Assembly: GCA_000708835.1 (NCBI GenBank)
Contig: DF237551.1
Coordinates: 1-52,859 of the forward strand
Source of the DNA: Klebsormidium nitens
Lineage: Eukaryota > Streptophyta > Klebsormidiophyceae > Klebsormidiales > Klebsormidiaceae
Length of the DNA stretch: 52,859 bases
Reading direction: 5' to 3'
In this document: positions 13,390 to 26,100 of the stretch, piece by piece
Layout of the letters: each line of letters opens with the position of its first letter
Position numbering within the stretch: the first letter of the stretch is position 1
Notes under the pieces: generated by a model
Databases searched by the model: none
Told to the model about the DNA's origin: nothing
The model's input: only the letters and a program-made list of their open reading frames with translations
Made by a program: the position numbers and the translations under genes

Positions 13390-14378
13390 TTCTTATTTCC
13401 CTGGAGAATTCTGGAAATAACACGATAACAAGATGTTTGTATTTCACAAGAAATATAGCCCTTGAAGACTTGTCTTGCGTTTGCACGTACTCTTTGCTTC
13501 TCTTTCGTTGAGGGAGTCGTTCACGAGCACACAAGCGATAGTCAGACTTCAGGCGGGGACGATCCGGAGATTGAACTGGGTTGAAGGCAGAGTAGGCCCA
13601 ATGAGGAACGTCGCCTGCACCGGCCACAGTTGGACAGTCGATCTGATGCTGATCAAATGCCTGCGATTGTTAACGGGAATATCATGAGGCGCCTCATTCG
13701 CATCACTTGTTCCGAAGCCTGATTGTGAATATCATGAGGCGCCTCATTCGCATCACTTGTTCCGAAGCCTGATTGAGGCATTCAGTTGGAACTTTCTACA
13801 CTAGCATGGCCTGTCACTGTGCCACTCTTAGTACATGCATCGCCCTGTTAAGACCTGCCAACTGACGATAAGCACGGTCCAAACGCCAGCTATAGCCGCC
13901 TAGGCCCATGGTCATTAATGAAGTGCCGTCATGTAAGAACATGTGTCGCGGGCTGGAGAATCTTCAACAGAGATTGGGACATGCACGGCCGCGGGCGGCC
14001 TCAGTGACATATATATACGGAGTGAAGATCGTGGTAATTGGCTTCAGTGCTGTACCACATATCAACCACCAGCTAGCATGAGCGCGGTTGATTAGACCCC
14101 AAGTGGCCGGCCCAGACGCGCGATCACATGTGACGGTGTGTGCAGCGGCATGCACATACGTGATCGGGTGATCGAGCAGAAGAATAAAACTCAATTTACC
14201 GCCCGATACCTGGCCCGACTCGACATGTCACAGCCCCTGACCAAGGGCCAGTCCATATATTCAAGCTGCAACACAGGCTTGTGGAAGGAGGCAAAGAATT
14301 GTGATGCCCATTTCCGGCGAATGCCAATAACGCAAACGCCTCGCAGACATCGGACATAAGCAACGCCAAGAGCGAAGT
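13390..14378. other. Intergenic region between convergent genes
   Basis: This stretch lies between the 3' ends of the nitronate monooxygenase-like gene (+) and the Mpv17-like gene (-), so it mainly holds 3' UTRs. It contains the 50-bp tandem repeat annotated separately. A CATATATATACGG stretch near 14007 resembles a TATA box, but no downstream gene uses it. Confidence 0.5.
13677..13775. repeat. Two-copy 50-bp tandem repeat with a 14-bp perfect palindrome
   Basis: Copies at 13677-13725 and 13727-13775 are identical over 49 bp. Each contains ATGAGGCGCCTCAT (13684-13697 and 13734-13747), which equals its own reverse complement. The identity implies a recent duplication. Confidence 0.95.
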
Positions 14379-15592
14379 CTACTTCATCATCCGAGATGAC
14401 AGGTAGAAGTTCCAAAAGATTGCGCAGACCGACATGAATCCTACTCTTGCTTGCAGCGGCACAACCCCGAAGTTAACTGTGGCTGCCGGAACCCAGAACT
14501 TCCATCCGTCCACCATCGTGGAGAAGAAGTCGGACTTGTACTTGGCAGGAAGGTCCTTGATCCGGCCAGCCCAGAGGTAGTTCCAAGCAAACACAACCGC
14601 AACCACAGCTGGGCCAAGCACAATCTGCAAGTTCAAGTCGACGGATTTCTTACAAAAGCACTTCGACGAAGGGCAACGAAGTTGAGTTCTGACTTGGGCA
14701 CCAGCAGAAGCTTAAGCATGAATGATGGAAATGGAAAGCTGCTGGCTGCCTTAAGGCCTGAAGGGTATGCTGTAATGCCAAACACGTAGCCATGCCAATA
14801 CATTTCTGAGCCCACAGTTGAATTAAGATTTGACATCAGAGGTTGTCTGAAGTGGCCAGATTGACCAGTGTCAAATGCACCGAGTCAGCTAAAAAAGGTG
14901 CCCAACTTTCTCAGTGTGTCCAGACTCGTGGGACATTCTTTTCTTGAAGAACTGAATCATCTGACTGGTCGAATGCTGTTCAGGATTCTAAACTGCAACA
15001 ACTTGCGAAACAACTTCATTCTCAAGATGCAACTTCTGTTTTTGTATGTCTTTCACCAGATCCTTAGAAACAGAGTTGGGCAACTGTTCATACAAAGTGG
15101 ATAGGAGAGAGGGCAAAGCTCGAGAAAGAACGAACCCACCTGGTTCAAGACAATCTTTGCAACAAAGTTGGACAGAGTCTTCTCGGGCAGACGCGCGTCC
15201 AAAAGCTTGTACCACCAATCCGACCCCGGCCCGTACAGCAACGCTCCGTAGGTCAGCATCCGTAAAGACCGCACAAAGTCATGGGGCACAAGCAACCAGC
15301 TCAAGACATCGTCGTCCTCCCCCGGCTTCAACGATTTCTTATGCTTGTGATACTTTCCAAGGGTCTGCGCGATTGTGTCGCCAGTCAGCGCTAACCCGCC
15401 CGCGGTTAAGCTCGCCTTGACCGGGAATTTGCCGAGCAGGCCCTCCGGCGCGCTTGCGCCAGCGGCCCCTGAGGCTGACTGCGGGCGGTGGGAGTGAGAA
15501 GCCCGCCGGCGATTCGTGCCCAGATTTCTGGAGTGTCCACAGGCATTGAGCGGCAGGTGGAATCCTGAACCAAAGGGGACGGAGGACGCCAT
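14379..15592 (-). CDS. Mpv17/PMP22-family integral membrane protein (2 exons)
   Basis: Small organelle membrane protein of the family that includes peroxisomal PMP22 and mitochondrial Mpv17; members form channels or pores. Exons 15592-15140 and 14624-14379 join in phase 0 (KIVLNQ then IVLGPAVVAV) for 232 aa. Family features are clear: TAGGLALTGDTIAQTL near the start of the domain, RMLTYGALLYGPGSDWWYKLLD in the middle, and the C-terminal signature WKFWVPAATVNFG-VPLQAR-WNFYLSS. The first ~60 residues are rich in S, R, H and A and precede the domain, suggesting a transit peptide to plastid or mitochondrion. The ATG at 15592 has a good context (ctgccATGGC). It is tail-to-tail with the upstream flavoprotein gene. 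Target organelle and transported species are not determinable. Confidence 0.88.
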
Positions 15593-15791
15593 GGCAGTAA
15601 AAGCACGCTACCTGCTTCTACAACCTGTTCGCCACCTAGATTGTTCAACCTTCAGCCTTGAGTGCCGACTTAAATAAGCAGACAGATTGATTGATGGAGA
15701 TCCGCCTTTCCTAAGCTTCAGCAGCTTTCTTGGCGGCTCCAGTAAGCTGCCTGAGCGCTGCCACCTTTTGCGACTAGGCTGGGGGATTCCT

Positions 15792-16443
15792 TCAGGCCTG
15801 AAGCAGCGTGATCTCGACGTCGTCGTGAACGCCCTGCAGGAGCATCTCCGAGTCGTACTTGACGACCTTTCTCTTCTTGGCCGCCCTCAGTGTCCCGACC
15901 AGGGCTTCAAAGAGGTTGGCGCACCGGTCGTCGTTGAACAGCGTGCCGAATGTGACCTGCAATGGCCGCAAGCAAAGAGTAAAAACAAACCTCAAGTCCT
16001 GGCAAGAAAGCAAATCTGTACATTTCTCAATCACCCTGTTGATGCTTAAAGGCATGGAAGCGGGTAATTACGCCTTTAAGCCCCCATATGCGGAGTTTAG
16101 AAGCACCTGAGTTACAAAAGTCCAGACACAATCACATCAGAAACAAGGATTTGAATAAGATAGTCTGGTTGATGGCACATTGAAGCAAAGACACGAGAGC
16201 ATTCCACGACATTGACTGCCCGGTATGAAAGAAAATTCAGACTTTACCAACACTTTTCCTTTCTGATAGTTTGGTGCCTGCCTGAATCGGCATACCACCA
16301 GGTCATACAATACACGTCTGCTTGAAAGACAAGCAGACGCGGCGACCACTGCGCGCACCTACCTTGTAAGTTCCGTCAGCTTCCTTTTTGCCGAGACGTT
16401 TGATCTCCGTCTTCAGCTCTTCCACTTCCTTATCGACATTCAT
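15792..16443 (-). CDS. Costars-family (ABRACL-like) protein
   Basis: 81-aa protein in two exons, 16443-16363 and 15956-15792, joined in phase 0 (ADGTYK then VTFGTLF). It consists almost entirely of the Costars domain: MNVDKEVEELKTEIKRLG, TFGTLFNDDRCANLFEALVG, LRAAKKRKVVKYDSEMLLQG and VHDDVEITL. Costars proteins are winged-helix-like domains related to the C-terminus of the actin-binding protein STARS and are linked to actin dynamics in amoebae and animals. Plant members are small single-domain proteins of the same length. The start is the only Met that gives the conserved N-terminus. It is divergent from PDS5, with 711 bp between start codons. Confidence 0.95.
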
Positions 16444-17154
16444 GTCGTCTCCAAAACAAGAAAGCGCCCCCCCCCCTTCGCGTTTTTCGCCTTCCTAAAG
16501 TTGCCTGGACAGGATCTCAACTTTCAAGCAGTTCAAGCCTCAAGCCTGAGCTTGAGTTCTAGCTTGCAAGTTGCAACCTGCTCCGACTCGGTGTCCTCCG
16601 CTTCAACGACTGTCGTTCTCCCGTAGCCGGGACCGCGACGCTCGACCAACCGAGCTCTCAATACCTCCCGGTAGAGTCACAGGGGCTGTGGGGAAGGTGA
16701 CCCGGGGAACCATAACCGCGTACTCACTTTCCACGGTGTTCGTAGACCGGGTGCATGTGGAGTCACCGGGTAGATTTTCCCCTTACTGACCGCAGGCGGG
16801 GCGGCAGGCGCCTGGCGCACTCCGAAATAGCAAGCTAGAAATTGGCGCCAAAACCTAAAGTTAAAGAAGCGGAGAAAAGTCTGCATGCGTCACCGTGACC
16901 TGGCATGGTGGTCCGTGCTGCCTCAATTGCGGAAGATGTTGTGCAGAATCTCTGGCTCAGATACAAGCTGTTTTTCTTCCTCCAGTTCGGTTGAACTGTC
17001 TTCTGCTTTCTGCAAGGGCGTAAACAGTGGTGGTTCTACGATGCAGCCGGTGTAAGTCTGTGGATAGGTGATTACATTGCATGCAAAAAACATATTAAGT
17101 CGTCCAGGAAATTGCCTCATGATTCTGTAGAAGGTCCACTGATTGAGAGACACC
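16444..17154. promoter_or_regulatory. Divergent intergenic region, Costars gene and PDS5
   Basis: Both flanking genes start outward from this 711-bp interval, so it contains both promoters. It has an uninterrupted C-run near 16470-16480 and CCTCAAGC/CTTGAG-type repeats between 16520 and 16570. No TATA box is evident. No coding frame here extends either gene. Confidence 0.45.
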
Positions 17155-20100
17155 ATGTCTCGGAGCCGGACTGACCCAAAGGCAACTGCAGTGGCGGAGT
17201 TGGGGCCAAAACTGTCAGCTCCGGGTCTAGCAAAGGATGCGCTCTTGAAGACTTTGAAGGTGAGGCTGTCCTTGAGTCTTTGCTGCATGGATTGATGCGA
17301 TCATGTTTTGTTGATTGAATGCTGCAAATTTCAGAGAGTATTCACGAAATTAAGCAAGCGGACATGGCATCGCGTAAGGGTTAACTCAAAGTGCATGGAA
17401 AGGGTGTCAATTTGCTCAACGGCGGAAGAGGCATCTGAACCTCCAGCACCTGGCACAGATTAAATCTCCACCAGAAAAGTACTTGTAGGGAGCTGGCTAC
17501 GATTCATTTGATTCTTCCGGTCAAGTTCACCGCTGTTCTTCCTCTTTTGTTCGGTTTACCTTAGGAGGGCCACCTAAAACAGGTGGCACAGCGCACGACT
17601 GCTGCGCTTAGCTATATAGCTGGGGTTTGCTATGAACCGGGTATGGTAAATTCTTGTTGTCATGCAAATGTGGCTCAGTGTCTGGTGGTGTATCCTAGAT
17701 TTCACTGAAGGGTAAAGTACGAAGAGAAGTAATCAGCATCAGTCGTGCCTTAGGTTGAGAGCTTCGAAAAAAGTTCAGATGTGTGTGAGAAGCAGGACAG
17801 AGTGTTGGAATGGCCCCGGTGCATTCTTATTTCCCCCACCGCCATATGAAGGGCAGAAGATCCTTCTGTAGAATCTTCTGGAGGTTCTGACGATAGTACC
17901 ATTTTATTTTATTTTATAGTGCCATTTTAGGTACTCAACGAAGGTCTCACTGAATCAGTCCCCTCCCCCGTTCCTTTCAGAACAGATACTGCAGAACATG
18001 GTCACTCCTACTGCCTTGGTCCGCTTCTTATTTCAGTTCAAGGAAACTGGCCGTCGCCTGTATGTAAAACCTGAACCTGGCTTGCTGATTCTTTTTTCCA
18101 GAGCATAGGCTGTCTTTACCTTGAGAAGTATCCGCCGGGCCTTTGTTCTAAGGCATAAGCTCCCTTCACACATATCCTGACTCGCTCCTCCCGGTCTTAC
18201 GCTCTCACAGCAAGGCTCGGGCCTCCTTGCTGAGCTCGGCCCAGTAGCATCACCCAGCGTAAAGAACACGATTAAGCCCTTCGTAGAGGCACTTGGACAG
18301 CAGTCAATCGTTCGTCACAAGGACAAGGATGTCAAGCTGCTGGCAGCGTCATGCATCAGCGAAGTGCTCAGGCTGTGCGCCCCCGACGCTCCATATGAGG
18401 ACCCGACCCTCAAGGTAGGGGATACTAGACCCGCTGACACTGGACAAAGGGGGCTCCACACTTTTTACTAGTGTTTGAACCGAGGAAACTTTTGTAGGCA
18501 GGGTGATTACAAGACCTTGCCTGTAGTGGTTACTTCCTCGGTCTGCATTATTGGTGGGACTGGCGAGTGAAGCATCTGCGGTCAGTCTGGACTCTCTTTG
18601 TGCTTTGTACTTCTTCCAAAGTCGCGCTGGCAGATACGTCTGGAGTTACAGATCAAAGCTTTTGTTCTAGCTCGGGATGCTTCGCACGGAGAGTCTGCAC
18701 TAGCAAAATCCGCTTGTGACACTGCCTTTCATGTTTCTTCGAGTGTCCCGTTCTCGTCAGTCTTTGAAGTTGCTGAAGCGTTTCGATCTCGCTTCTTCAC
18801 CAACTTTTGTGAGTGCAGGACATCTTCCGGCTCTTTACCTCCGTCTTCGAAGGGCTCAACGAAGTCACGGGGTCGTCCTACCTCAAGCGCGTCGCGGTCC
18901 TGGAGAGCCTCGCCAAAGTCAAGTCGTGTGTCATGATACTGGACCTAGACGATGAGGAGCTGGTGCTCAGGTTCATGGAGACTCTGTTCGACGTCATCCA
19001 GTGAGTCCTCTCGTCCAGGCTGCCAAGTTCTGAACGACAATGGCTTGTATGATGCAAGGTGCTACCAGTGTTTACAGGGTGCTAACCTTGTGCATGGAGG
19101 GGTTTGTTAAATAGTGGCGCGTATGAGTCGGCCACTGAAGGGCATGGAATGTTAGGAAGGCAACGAAGACCGATCAAACTTCTCTAGTCACTCCTCTGCA
19201 CCGTATGGAGGAGTCGCTGATATGATGCTGCTTTCAAGCAGCACCTACGAAAGGTTGGCGAGCTTCTACAAGGTCGATCAGCCATCACAGGGAAAAACGA
19301 CTTGTCGAACATTACTGTTGCCAGTAACTTCAGGGACGAAGAAGATTAAAGTAACCTTATCCTTCGAGCGTCTCTTCTTATCGAAAACCCGGATTTGCAT
19401 TGTGGGGCTGGTTGATCCCCTAGAATTCAGGGGTCAAGCCTCTGACTGGTTTGCCTAAAGTCGATGCTGCTCCTCGTTCAACAGTATCGACCAAGCGAGG
19501 AATGTGCGCATGGCTATCTTGGAGGTGCTGGCGATCCTGATTGACGAGAGCGAAGACGTCACGCAGCCCTTTCTGGACCTCATACTCTCGTACCTGTTCT
19601 CTCCCAAAAAGGTAACGATGGCCGTGCTTCTTCTGTCCAAGCTGTAAGCATCTGGATTCCATGTGTGGCAAGTGCGATCAAGCGTTTCGATTGCCACAAC
19701 TGAACCATCGAATGGAGGCTTGTATACAGCGTGGCCTGCAAAGCCTGGCAACGAACGTTTGCTCAACCCTCTCGGTGGCAGCTGAATTCTGCGTAACAAG
19801 GTCGGTGAAAGTTCCACCTTTTTCCCCTCGTTACAGAGAGATTGTCTGACGTCCCGGTTTCTGGATTGTGAGCCCGATGGAAGGTCCTGCGACGTTGTGA
19901 GACACTCTTCCATTCAATCAAATCTGATCTGGGTTGGAGATGACTCCGCGGGCCTTCTAGCATCCCTTCCCGTTCCGCAGAACAACAACCCCGCGGCTGC
20001 GCAGCTGGCGCAGGAGCGATAAGAGGTCTTGCGACATTGTGACAAACTATCAAAAGACTTTCAGCATAAACAACGTAGAATTAAGAAAGCTCTGCAATCG

Positions 20101-23100
20101 GCCGCACACAATCCCTTCTCTTTTCTGCAGAACGATAACTCTGCGGCTATGCAGCTGGGGCAGGCGCGCTGGGAGGTCTTGCGACAGTCTGCCACACTAT
20201 CATCTTCCAGCTTGCCCCGAAGAAAGCTTCTGAATTCGTACAACATCCCTTTCCGTTTTGTAGAACGACAACCCCGCAGCCGCGCAGCTGGCGCAGGCGC
20301 TCCTGAAGCGCGAGGTGGAGGTGCTGCGCAACCCGCTCCAACAGTTCCTGCTCTCGGTGATGCTTAAGGGCAAGTCGCAGAGCGAGCTTAAGAAGGACTA
20401 CCATGACATCATCTATGAGGTGTACCGCGCCGCGCCGCAGCTGCTGATGACGGTGCTGCCAAACCTGGAGGGGGAGCTGCAGGTGGGGGGCGGGTCAATT
20501 GTATGATTTGGAGCGGATAGCTTACCTGGTTGTGGGACAGGTCGTATATGCTGTCGAGCTGCCATTGCACTTCAAACACCTCCCTGTGTTTTGTGTGTCT
20601 GTCTTACGTTGATTCGATCTTCTCATCCCTCGGATACGCTTGGAAGACAAGGAGCTTTGGTTGACCCAACCACACTCACACTCAATACGATTTCCTCAGG
20701 TGAAGCAACCTGTTGAAAGCGATCGGGCCTGCCGGACAAAAGCTCTTCAAGTTTGGCCCCTATCAAGAATCTGGATCAAGCTTGCTTTCAAGACGCCATC
20801 CAACTTCTTTTGAATTCTGTACTCAGGTAGACCAAGTCGAGACCCGGCTGAAAGCGATCGACTTGCTCGGCAAGATCTTCTGCATCCCGGGCGATCAGGC
20901 GGCCACCGAGTACCGCCCGCTCTACAACGAGTTCGTCCTCCGCTTTAACGACAAAGCCGTCGAAGTACGCGCCAAGATGGTGCAGTGGGCCCAGCAGTTC
21001 CTGCCGTCGGCGCCGGACGCGCAGGCGAAAGAGATCTCAGGTGCTGAAGCGTTTCGCCCGCAGCCTGATGTTCACCTTAATACGATAATTGATTCGCGTC
21101 TAGACGCTGTTTGGAGGCCTATATCAGTTTCCTGCGATTCCTTGCTTTGTTTCTGTAGGTCGGGAGGATGTCTTATGTGTGCTTTCTGCTTTTCTTGATG
21201 TACATTTGTTTCTGACTGAATCTGACAGTGCGCAGCTTAGTAAGGTGCACTCTAAATTTGACTTGTATAAGGTGCGTGGCAAGCAAAGATGGTTCTCGTC
21301 AAACGGCCCTGCGCGTTAGTTTTGGTGCACCTGGCTCGTCCTTCTTGATAAACAGAAACATCAACAGTTCGCAAACCCTTCGGCCACATATGATGTACAA
21401 CCATCTGTGGCCCTCAAAAGTTTCTGATCCTGCGCCGCTTGCTCCTTTCAATATACATTTCCTTTGGCTCACAACGCAACCCGTCCTCAACACTGAAGCG
21501 CCCTAGCCCTCGAAAACCTTTCCTTCGCAAAGGCCCACATACTTGCGTGCGGTGCGGTGCAGACAACTTACTGCAGCGGCTGAAAGACTACGACGATAAG
21601 ATCCGGTCCCAGGCCGCTGTGGCGGCCTGCGAGGTGGCGAGCGTCAACCCGGACGCAGTCTCGGCGGAGCTGCTCATGGCTGCCGCCGACCGGATGCGAG
21701 ACAAGAAGGTGAGCAGCGGGGCAAAGCTGGTGATCTAATGTATCGATTAGATTACCAAAAGGAGACGAAAGCTGCTCCTCCTCCAGTTTGAGTCCTGCCC
21801 TCTTGTTCTGAATTTGTTCAGGCGGGCGAGGATCCGGGATCGGTTCCTTTCTGCTTGCAGCTGTCCCTGCATCTGACATGGACACACCGCTGATCTGCTC
21901 TTGGTGATTCGTTTTGAGTTGCCCGACGTTGCGTCATCCAAAGCAACCCAAGCTATTGCTTCCTCTTTCCCTCCTCGGTTGGTTTAAAAGCGAAGAAGCG
22001 GTGATCATTGCAATCATTGCGATGCTGACGAGGCTCCTGTTGCCAGGTATTTGTCCGGAAGGACGCCCTCAAAGCGTTCACCCAGCTGTACAGCAAACAG
22101 GTCACGTGGGTGACGCAAGGGCAGAGCGTCGACGACAGCAAGTTCGCGTGGATTCCGGCCCGGCTAGTCCGCCTTGTATACGATAAGGACATCAAGTGAG
22201 TGGTGGTATCTAACCGGGGCGGGCTCTCCGCTATGGACATGTTCTTCGCTGTTTGCTTGCATGCCTGAGTTGTTTAATTCAAGTGTCGCTTGAGTGAAGT
22301 GTACCATGGTTTGTTGGCGGCTTCGGCAGCGGGGTTTGAGAGGTCCGAGCGGCCAGCTAGCACTGATAGAAGTCCGCAGGAGCAGCGCTACCGGGAAGGA
22401 CCACAGGCATCTTTACGGAGTAGAGTCACTCGTTTATGCCAGTCTCAACCCCTCAATCGTTTGCGGATGACATAACTCGAGGCCGTCAGACCTGTTCTGT
22501 GTTCAGACCTTGGTCCCGCTTTTGAAGAGACACCGGCCATGCCGTAATGTTACTGTTTGCAACACACAAAACTGGCACGACTTTTCGTATTGCTTGGTCA
22601 GAAAAAGGTTCTTCGAATCGCAGATCATACGGTAAACGTGTAAATCTTTCAAATAACCTTCTAAAGCCGCTCGACGTACCCCTTCTCAGATATCAACACA
22701 TTCAGAACGTCTTTGAGGAGGAGCTTTTCCCCGTGAAAACGCCGGTCGAGCAAAGAGCCCGGCACTGGGTGTCCATGTTTAGCACGGTGGACGATGTCGA
22801 AAGGAAAGGACTGGGATTCATTATGACTCTGAAACAAAGGTGAGATCCGCTGCTTTTTGGAGCAATTTATGACCCCTCCACGACAGCGGTATACTTTTGT
22901 GCCTTGCTTCTCCTCGTCCTCCCCTAGTGAGCGCCACAGCAGCTGCTTATGAACGAGAATGCTTTTCATGAAGTGCATCAACACCCTGGATCAAGCTTTC
23001 TTGTAATCTGCCTTCGTTTGCAGATTATCGGACGTAAGAAACACGTCTGTGTCTCTCCAATCTCTGCAAATTGTCATTTGCACCTGTCCTCCTCCTCCAC

Positions 23101-26100
23101 TCAAACCTCGGTTCTGAAAATTCCACGCTTTGCGAGACGCTAATCATCATCAACCTGTTTCGAAAATGCATGCCTCCCCCTTAAAAGGTTAGCTTTTTGA
23201 AAGTCCCGAATCTGTTAGGTGTCCTGATAAAATTGAGCAACGCCTGATCGTACCCCGTTGTCTTTGTTCAGGGCGCAGCAGGAGATGCGTACGTACCTTG
23301 AAGTCAGGCAGCTGCTCAAGGTGGGATTGCGCATCTTTTTAATTTGAATTCAGGACCGTCACATGAAGTTCGACAATTCTGATCCGTGCCGCAATCGCAA
23401 TGAGCATTTGATGCCGTCACTTCGCCGTCGATGCTCGTCACGTGCCCTTTACTCGAAAGGATTTGAACAGAGTAGTGATATCAACAACCTCGATGGACGC
23501 TGCTACTTCTGCTCTCTCCGCAGGAGAGCCCCACCGACAAGGAGCTCCAACACCGCAAGACTGCAGCGTTCCGGACGCTGTCGACCACCTTTCTGGACCC
23601 CAGCCAGAGCGAGCCTTCCGTGCTCTTTTTACACGGAACATTCCAACCGTTCGTCTTCTCAATCTTGCAGGAGAACCCCACCGATAAAGAAACCCAAGAC
23701 CGCAAGACTGCAGCGTTCCGGTCGCTGTCGACCAACTTTGTGGACCCCAACAAGGCCATGGAGCACCTGGCCAAGCTGGACCAACTGAAAGACAACGCTA
23801 TCTTCAAGGGCCTGGCGCAGCTACTGGACGTCGGGGTCTCCATGGTGGCGGCCAAGAAAGCGCAGGTAAGCCCATTTCCTTGCGCAGGCCCATGAGACCA
23901 TTGAGTCCACAATCTCTTTCCCTGGCGCGTTCGGCGGGAGAAGGTGAACGCCTCAACAGTTTCGAGTTCCGGCAGTCAGGGCTCTCTTAGGGGTTCTTGT
24001 TGATGCACGCACGACTGAGGCCCGCTGAACGTGCGAATCAGCAGGTTACCGTAGATTTATCTTGTCTAAACTCCAAGCTACATTCTCCCTTTGCCTCCTT
24101 TGTCCTTCTGTCTGCTTTTCAATTCCACGAAGAGGTCCTCTGGCGGCTGGGTCAGAGCTTCGTCCAGAAGAGCAAGACCGTAGAGATGGTATCACGATGG
24201 AGGAAGGGGCTGTCGGAGTTCCGTTGAGTCGCATAATACAAGAGAAGAGTACTGAAGGAACATTCACCATATGCAGTAGGACGTGCTAAGCGGCTGGGCA
24301 ACGTTGTCATAACAGGATTTGGATCTAAGCAACGATCACTTAAGCGGCGCTGTTGTGTTTCAGGAGGACGTGCTGAAGCCGCTGGTCAGAAGCACGCGCA
24401 GCAAGTTGTCCAGACGCTTGACTTCAAATGATCAAGATAGTGTAATCTGAAGCTTTAAGAAAGACTAGTCTCGATTGCAAGACAAAAGTAAAAAATATGA
24501 TACTTGCTTGCAGGAGGACGTGCTGAAGCGGCTCGGTCAGAAGCACGCGCAGCACGACTTCCTCAAGGCGCTCGCGCAGAAGGTGTCGTACACTCTCATC
24601 AGCAAGGATTTGGTGACCGCCATCTTGGGCCTGCTCTCGGAGCGTGGGGGCCTGGGACCCAGCCTCATGAAAGCAGCGGTGGACCTTCTAGCCGTGAGTA
24701 CTTCTGGAGCGTTCAGTGAGCACGTCTAGCTAGCGATTTCACCTAAAAGCTACCTGCTTGTAGTGGGAAGTGGAGTGGTCGGAGTACTCATGGCTGAAAT
24801 TTCCAGGTTGTCAGTTCCAATGGAAGCTGTGGTCATCCTTTCGGCCGGCTTTCTTTTCCTGTCGGCTGTGATCGAAGCTGGAGCGGTGTCAGTCCCCATG
24901 GTATATATTTCCTTTCTTCGGTGTCTTACACCCTTCTGGTCGAAGCTGCCACCAAAGTTGGGACGCAGCGGCTTCTCGTCACACGGAAGGCCCTGTAGAG
25001 ATACCATCCCTTCTTCCTATTGGTCCCCCGACAATCTTCTAGGATCGTTTTCTGGAAGTGAAAGGTACCTGCTGGTGAAAGGTAACTTGAGCAAAGTGGA
25101 AGCGTTTTTTGGTGTTGCAGGCGATTGCGTCCCACTTCCCGCACCTCCTGGCTGACTCGGTGGACACGATGCTGGCGCTACTAGAAGAGGAGAGCGACGT
25201 GCTGAAAGACGCGGGGACGCAGCTGCTGGCCAAAGTGGGGACCCAGCTCAAGAACAGCGGGGGAGAAGCGAGGTGAACACTGCTAATTCTCTGTCTGGAA
25301 AGTGTTCTAAAGCCGAAGCGTGCGGATGCAGGGCGGCACTTCTCTTGTGTCAGACGTCGCTAAAAGCAAGTAAAGCGGAACTCATTTCAAAATTTCATGT
25401 AGGGAAACGGGGACTGCGCTTTGATAATGGAATTTTGAGTAGCCATTCAGCCGGGAAGGCGTCTGTGCTTATTGATTGACCATCTGCCGCACGCTCAAAG
25501 TCGGTGCTTCGTTTGAGGTATGGTTTAGTGTCAAACATAGAGCAGTTGGCCCCTGGTGCCGAGCAGGGCATTACGAATGAGCACAACAGAGTCCGTGATG
25601 TCAAGGAGGCCTAGGGCGACAGCAATTGCTCCCCATGCAATTGTCAGACTCCAGCTTCACTTCTGCATAGGAAAGGTGGTGAGACTGACAAACAACATCC
25701 GTTGCTCGCTCTTTCGCTTTGCTGATGCCGCGGTCCCCATCCCTGCAGTCAAATCTGGTCCCATTTGGAGCGGCTGTGCTTGGCCGGCACGCGCAACCAA
25801 GCCAAGAACGCCATGCTGGCCCTTCTGAGTCTATCTAGAGACGACGCCGGTACTGAGCCCCTCTCCGAGCTATACGAGGTACGATAGCATGCTTATCGCT
25901 GACCCTGCTGCACTGGCAGCAATTTTGGCCATCCAAGTGCCCAGTTTCCTTTGTAGCTTCTGGTAGTTCTTTGCAGACCAGTGGTGCCGCTCAGACTTGG
26001 ATTCAGTGCGACTCACGAAAGATATGTTTTCTATCGCTCAACGTGTCCGAGATCTGTTCGGTTCTCACTTTGTCGCACCCTACCTAGCGCTCACTCTGTG

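Noticed and set aside
14005-14020. CATATATATACGG as a promoter TATA box
   Set aside because: It lies between two convergent 3' ends with no gene starting nearby.
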